A stretch of DNA of 5,280 nucleotides. It comes from Candidatus Eisenbergiella stercorigallinarum (lineage in GTDB: Bacteria; Bacillota; Clostridia; Lachnospirales; Lachnospiraceae). The position numbers and the translations under genes are program-made. Location: positions 1 through 5,280 of the forward strand of contig DWUW01000331.1 of NCBI GenBank assembly GCA_019120525.1, read 5' to 3'. Positions 5,021 through 5,280 of the stretch are shown here, piece after piece (position 1 is the stretch's first letter; the number at the start of each line of letters is the position of its first letter). The notes beneath the pieces were generated by a model. That model ran no database searches. It was not told the DNA's origin and saw only the letters and a list, made by a program, of their open reading frames with translations.

Positions 5021-5280
5021 TCAGTCCTTCTTAACCAGCAGGCTCTTTCCGGTCATTTCCTTCGGCTGCTCCTTGCCCATGATCTGGATCAGGGTGGGAA
5101 CGATGTCCGCCAGGCAGCCGCCCTCTCTCAGGGTATAGGAGGGATCGTAGTTCACCAGGATGAAGGGAACCTGATTCGTCGTATGCGCGGTGAACGGAGC
5201 GCCCGTCTCGTAGTCGATGAGCTGTTCCGCGTTGCCGTGGTCCGCGCAGATGAACATCACGCCATCCACGCTCTTAATGG
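5021..5280 (-). CDS. gpmI: 2,3-bisphosphoglycerate-independent phosphoglycerate mutase, C-terminal fragment
   Basis: The enzyme interconverts 3- and 2-phosphoglycerate in the cytoplasm using two Mn2+ ions and belongs to the alkaline phosphatase superfamily. Only the last 86 or so codons are in the window; the full protein is about 510 residues, so the start is missing. The visible part reads IKSVDGVMFICADHGNAEQL followed by IDYETG, and contains two metal-binding motifs: ADHGNAE, whose Asp-His pair corresponds to D444/H445 of the Geobacillus enzyme, and AHTTNQVPF, whose His corresponds to H462. The ending LREGGCLADIVPTL and EMTGKSLLV is the usual family C-terminus. The frame is open to the window edge, so the GTG at 5269 is an internal Val codon and not a start. 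Its reaction product is the substrate of the enolase about 3.8 kb downstream. Confidence 0.96.
   Translation of the reverse strand, partial: IKSVDGVMFICADHGNAEQLIDYETGAPFTAHTTNQVPFILVNYDPSYTLREGGCLADIVPTLIQIMGKEQPKEMTGKSLLVKKD

Noticed and set aside
4789..5034. Plus-strand 81-codon frame between the regulator and gpmI
   Set aside because: No ribosome binding site before its ATG. It reads through the terminator hairpin and overlaps the gpmI 3' end, and its Gly/Cys/Arg-rich product resembles no protein I know.

Overview
The window looks like a piece of the chromosome of a Firmicute of class Clostridia, most likely a fairly GC-rich member of the Lachnospiraceae. This is an inference from three things: the enolase and phosphoglycerate mutase sequences, strong AGGAG-type ribosome binding sites, and a GntR/YtrA plus ABC cassette of a kind common in that family. 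All five recognisable genes lie on the minus strand, so they are read from high to low coordinates.

In order of transcription the layout is as follows. (1) The 3' end of gpmI, cofactor-independent phosphoglycerate mutase (5280-5021), is followed by a GC-rich hairpin terminator (4934-4979). (2) A gap of about 300 bp carries a good promoter (4781-4809) with two overlapping palindromes just downstream of its -10 box (4757-4782). (3) A three-gene cassette follows: a short GntR-family repressor of the YtrA type (4723-4331), an ABC ATPase (4338-3433) and a 730-residue ABC-2-like permease with a large C-terminal extracytoplasmic domain (3461-1269). These reading frames overlap by 8 and 29 nt, which indicates an operon with translational coupling. 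(4) A gap of only 62 nt leads to eno, enolase (1206 to beyond position 1), which lacks only about its last 30 residues.

The repressor probably binds the palindromes and shuts off its own promoter until a signal, unknown here, releases it. The ATPase and permease would then act as an exporter or envelope-stress module at the membrane. GpmI and enolase catalyse consecutive glycolytic steps (3-phosphoglycerate to 2-phosphoglycerate to phosphoenolpyruvate) and are often neighbours, so the ABC cassette sits between two genes that usually belong together.

The main points of interest are at that junction. I see no convincing promoter for eno and no intrinsic terminator between the permease and eno, so enolase may be transcribed from the repressor-controlled promoter. 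The 62-nt gap instead folds into a hairpin with 11-bp and 5-bp stems. It partly pairs the eno ribosome binding site, and its loop carries a second AGGAG placed to start translation at an AUG that is out of frame with eno. I saw no mobile element, CRISPR array, tRNA, rRNA or defence system. Apart from the junction, this is an ordinary chromosomal region.
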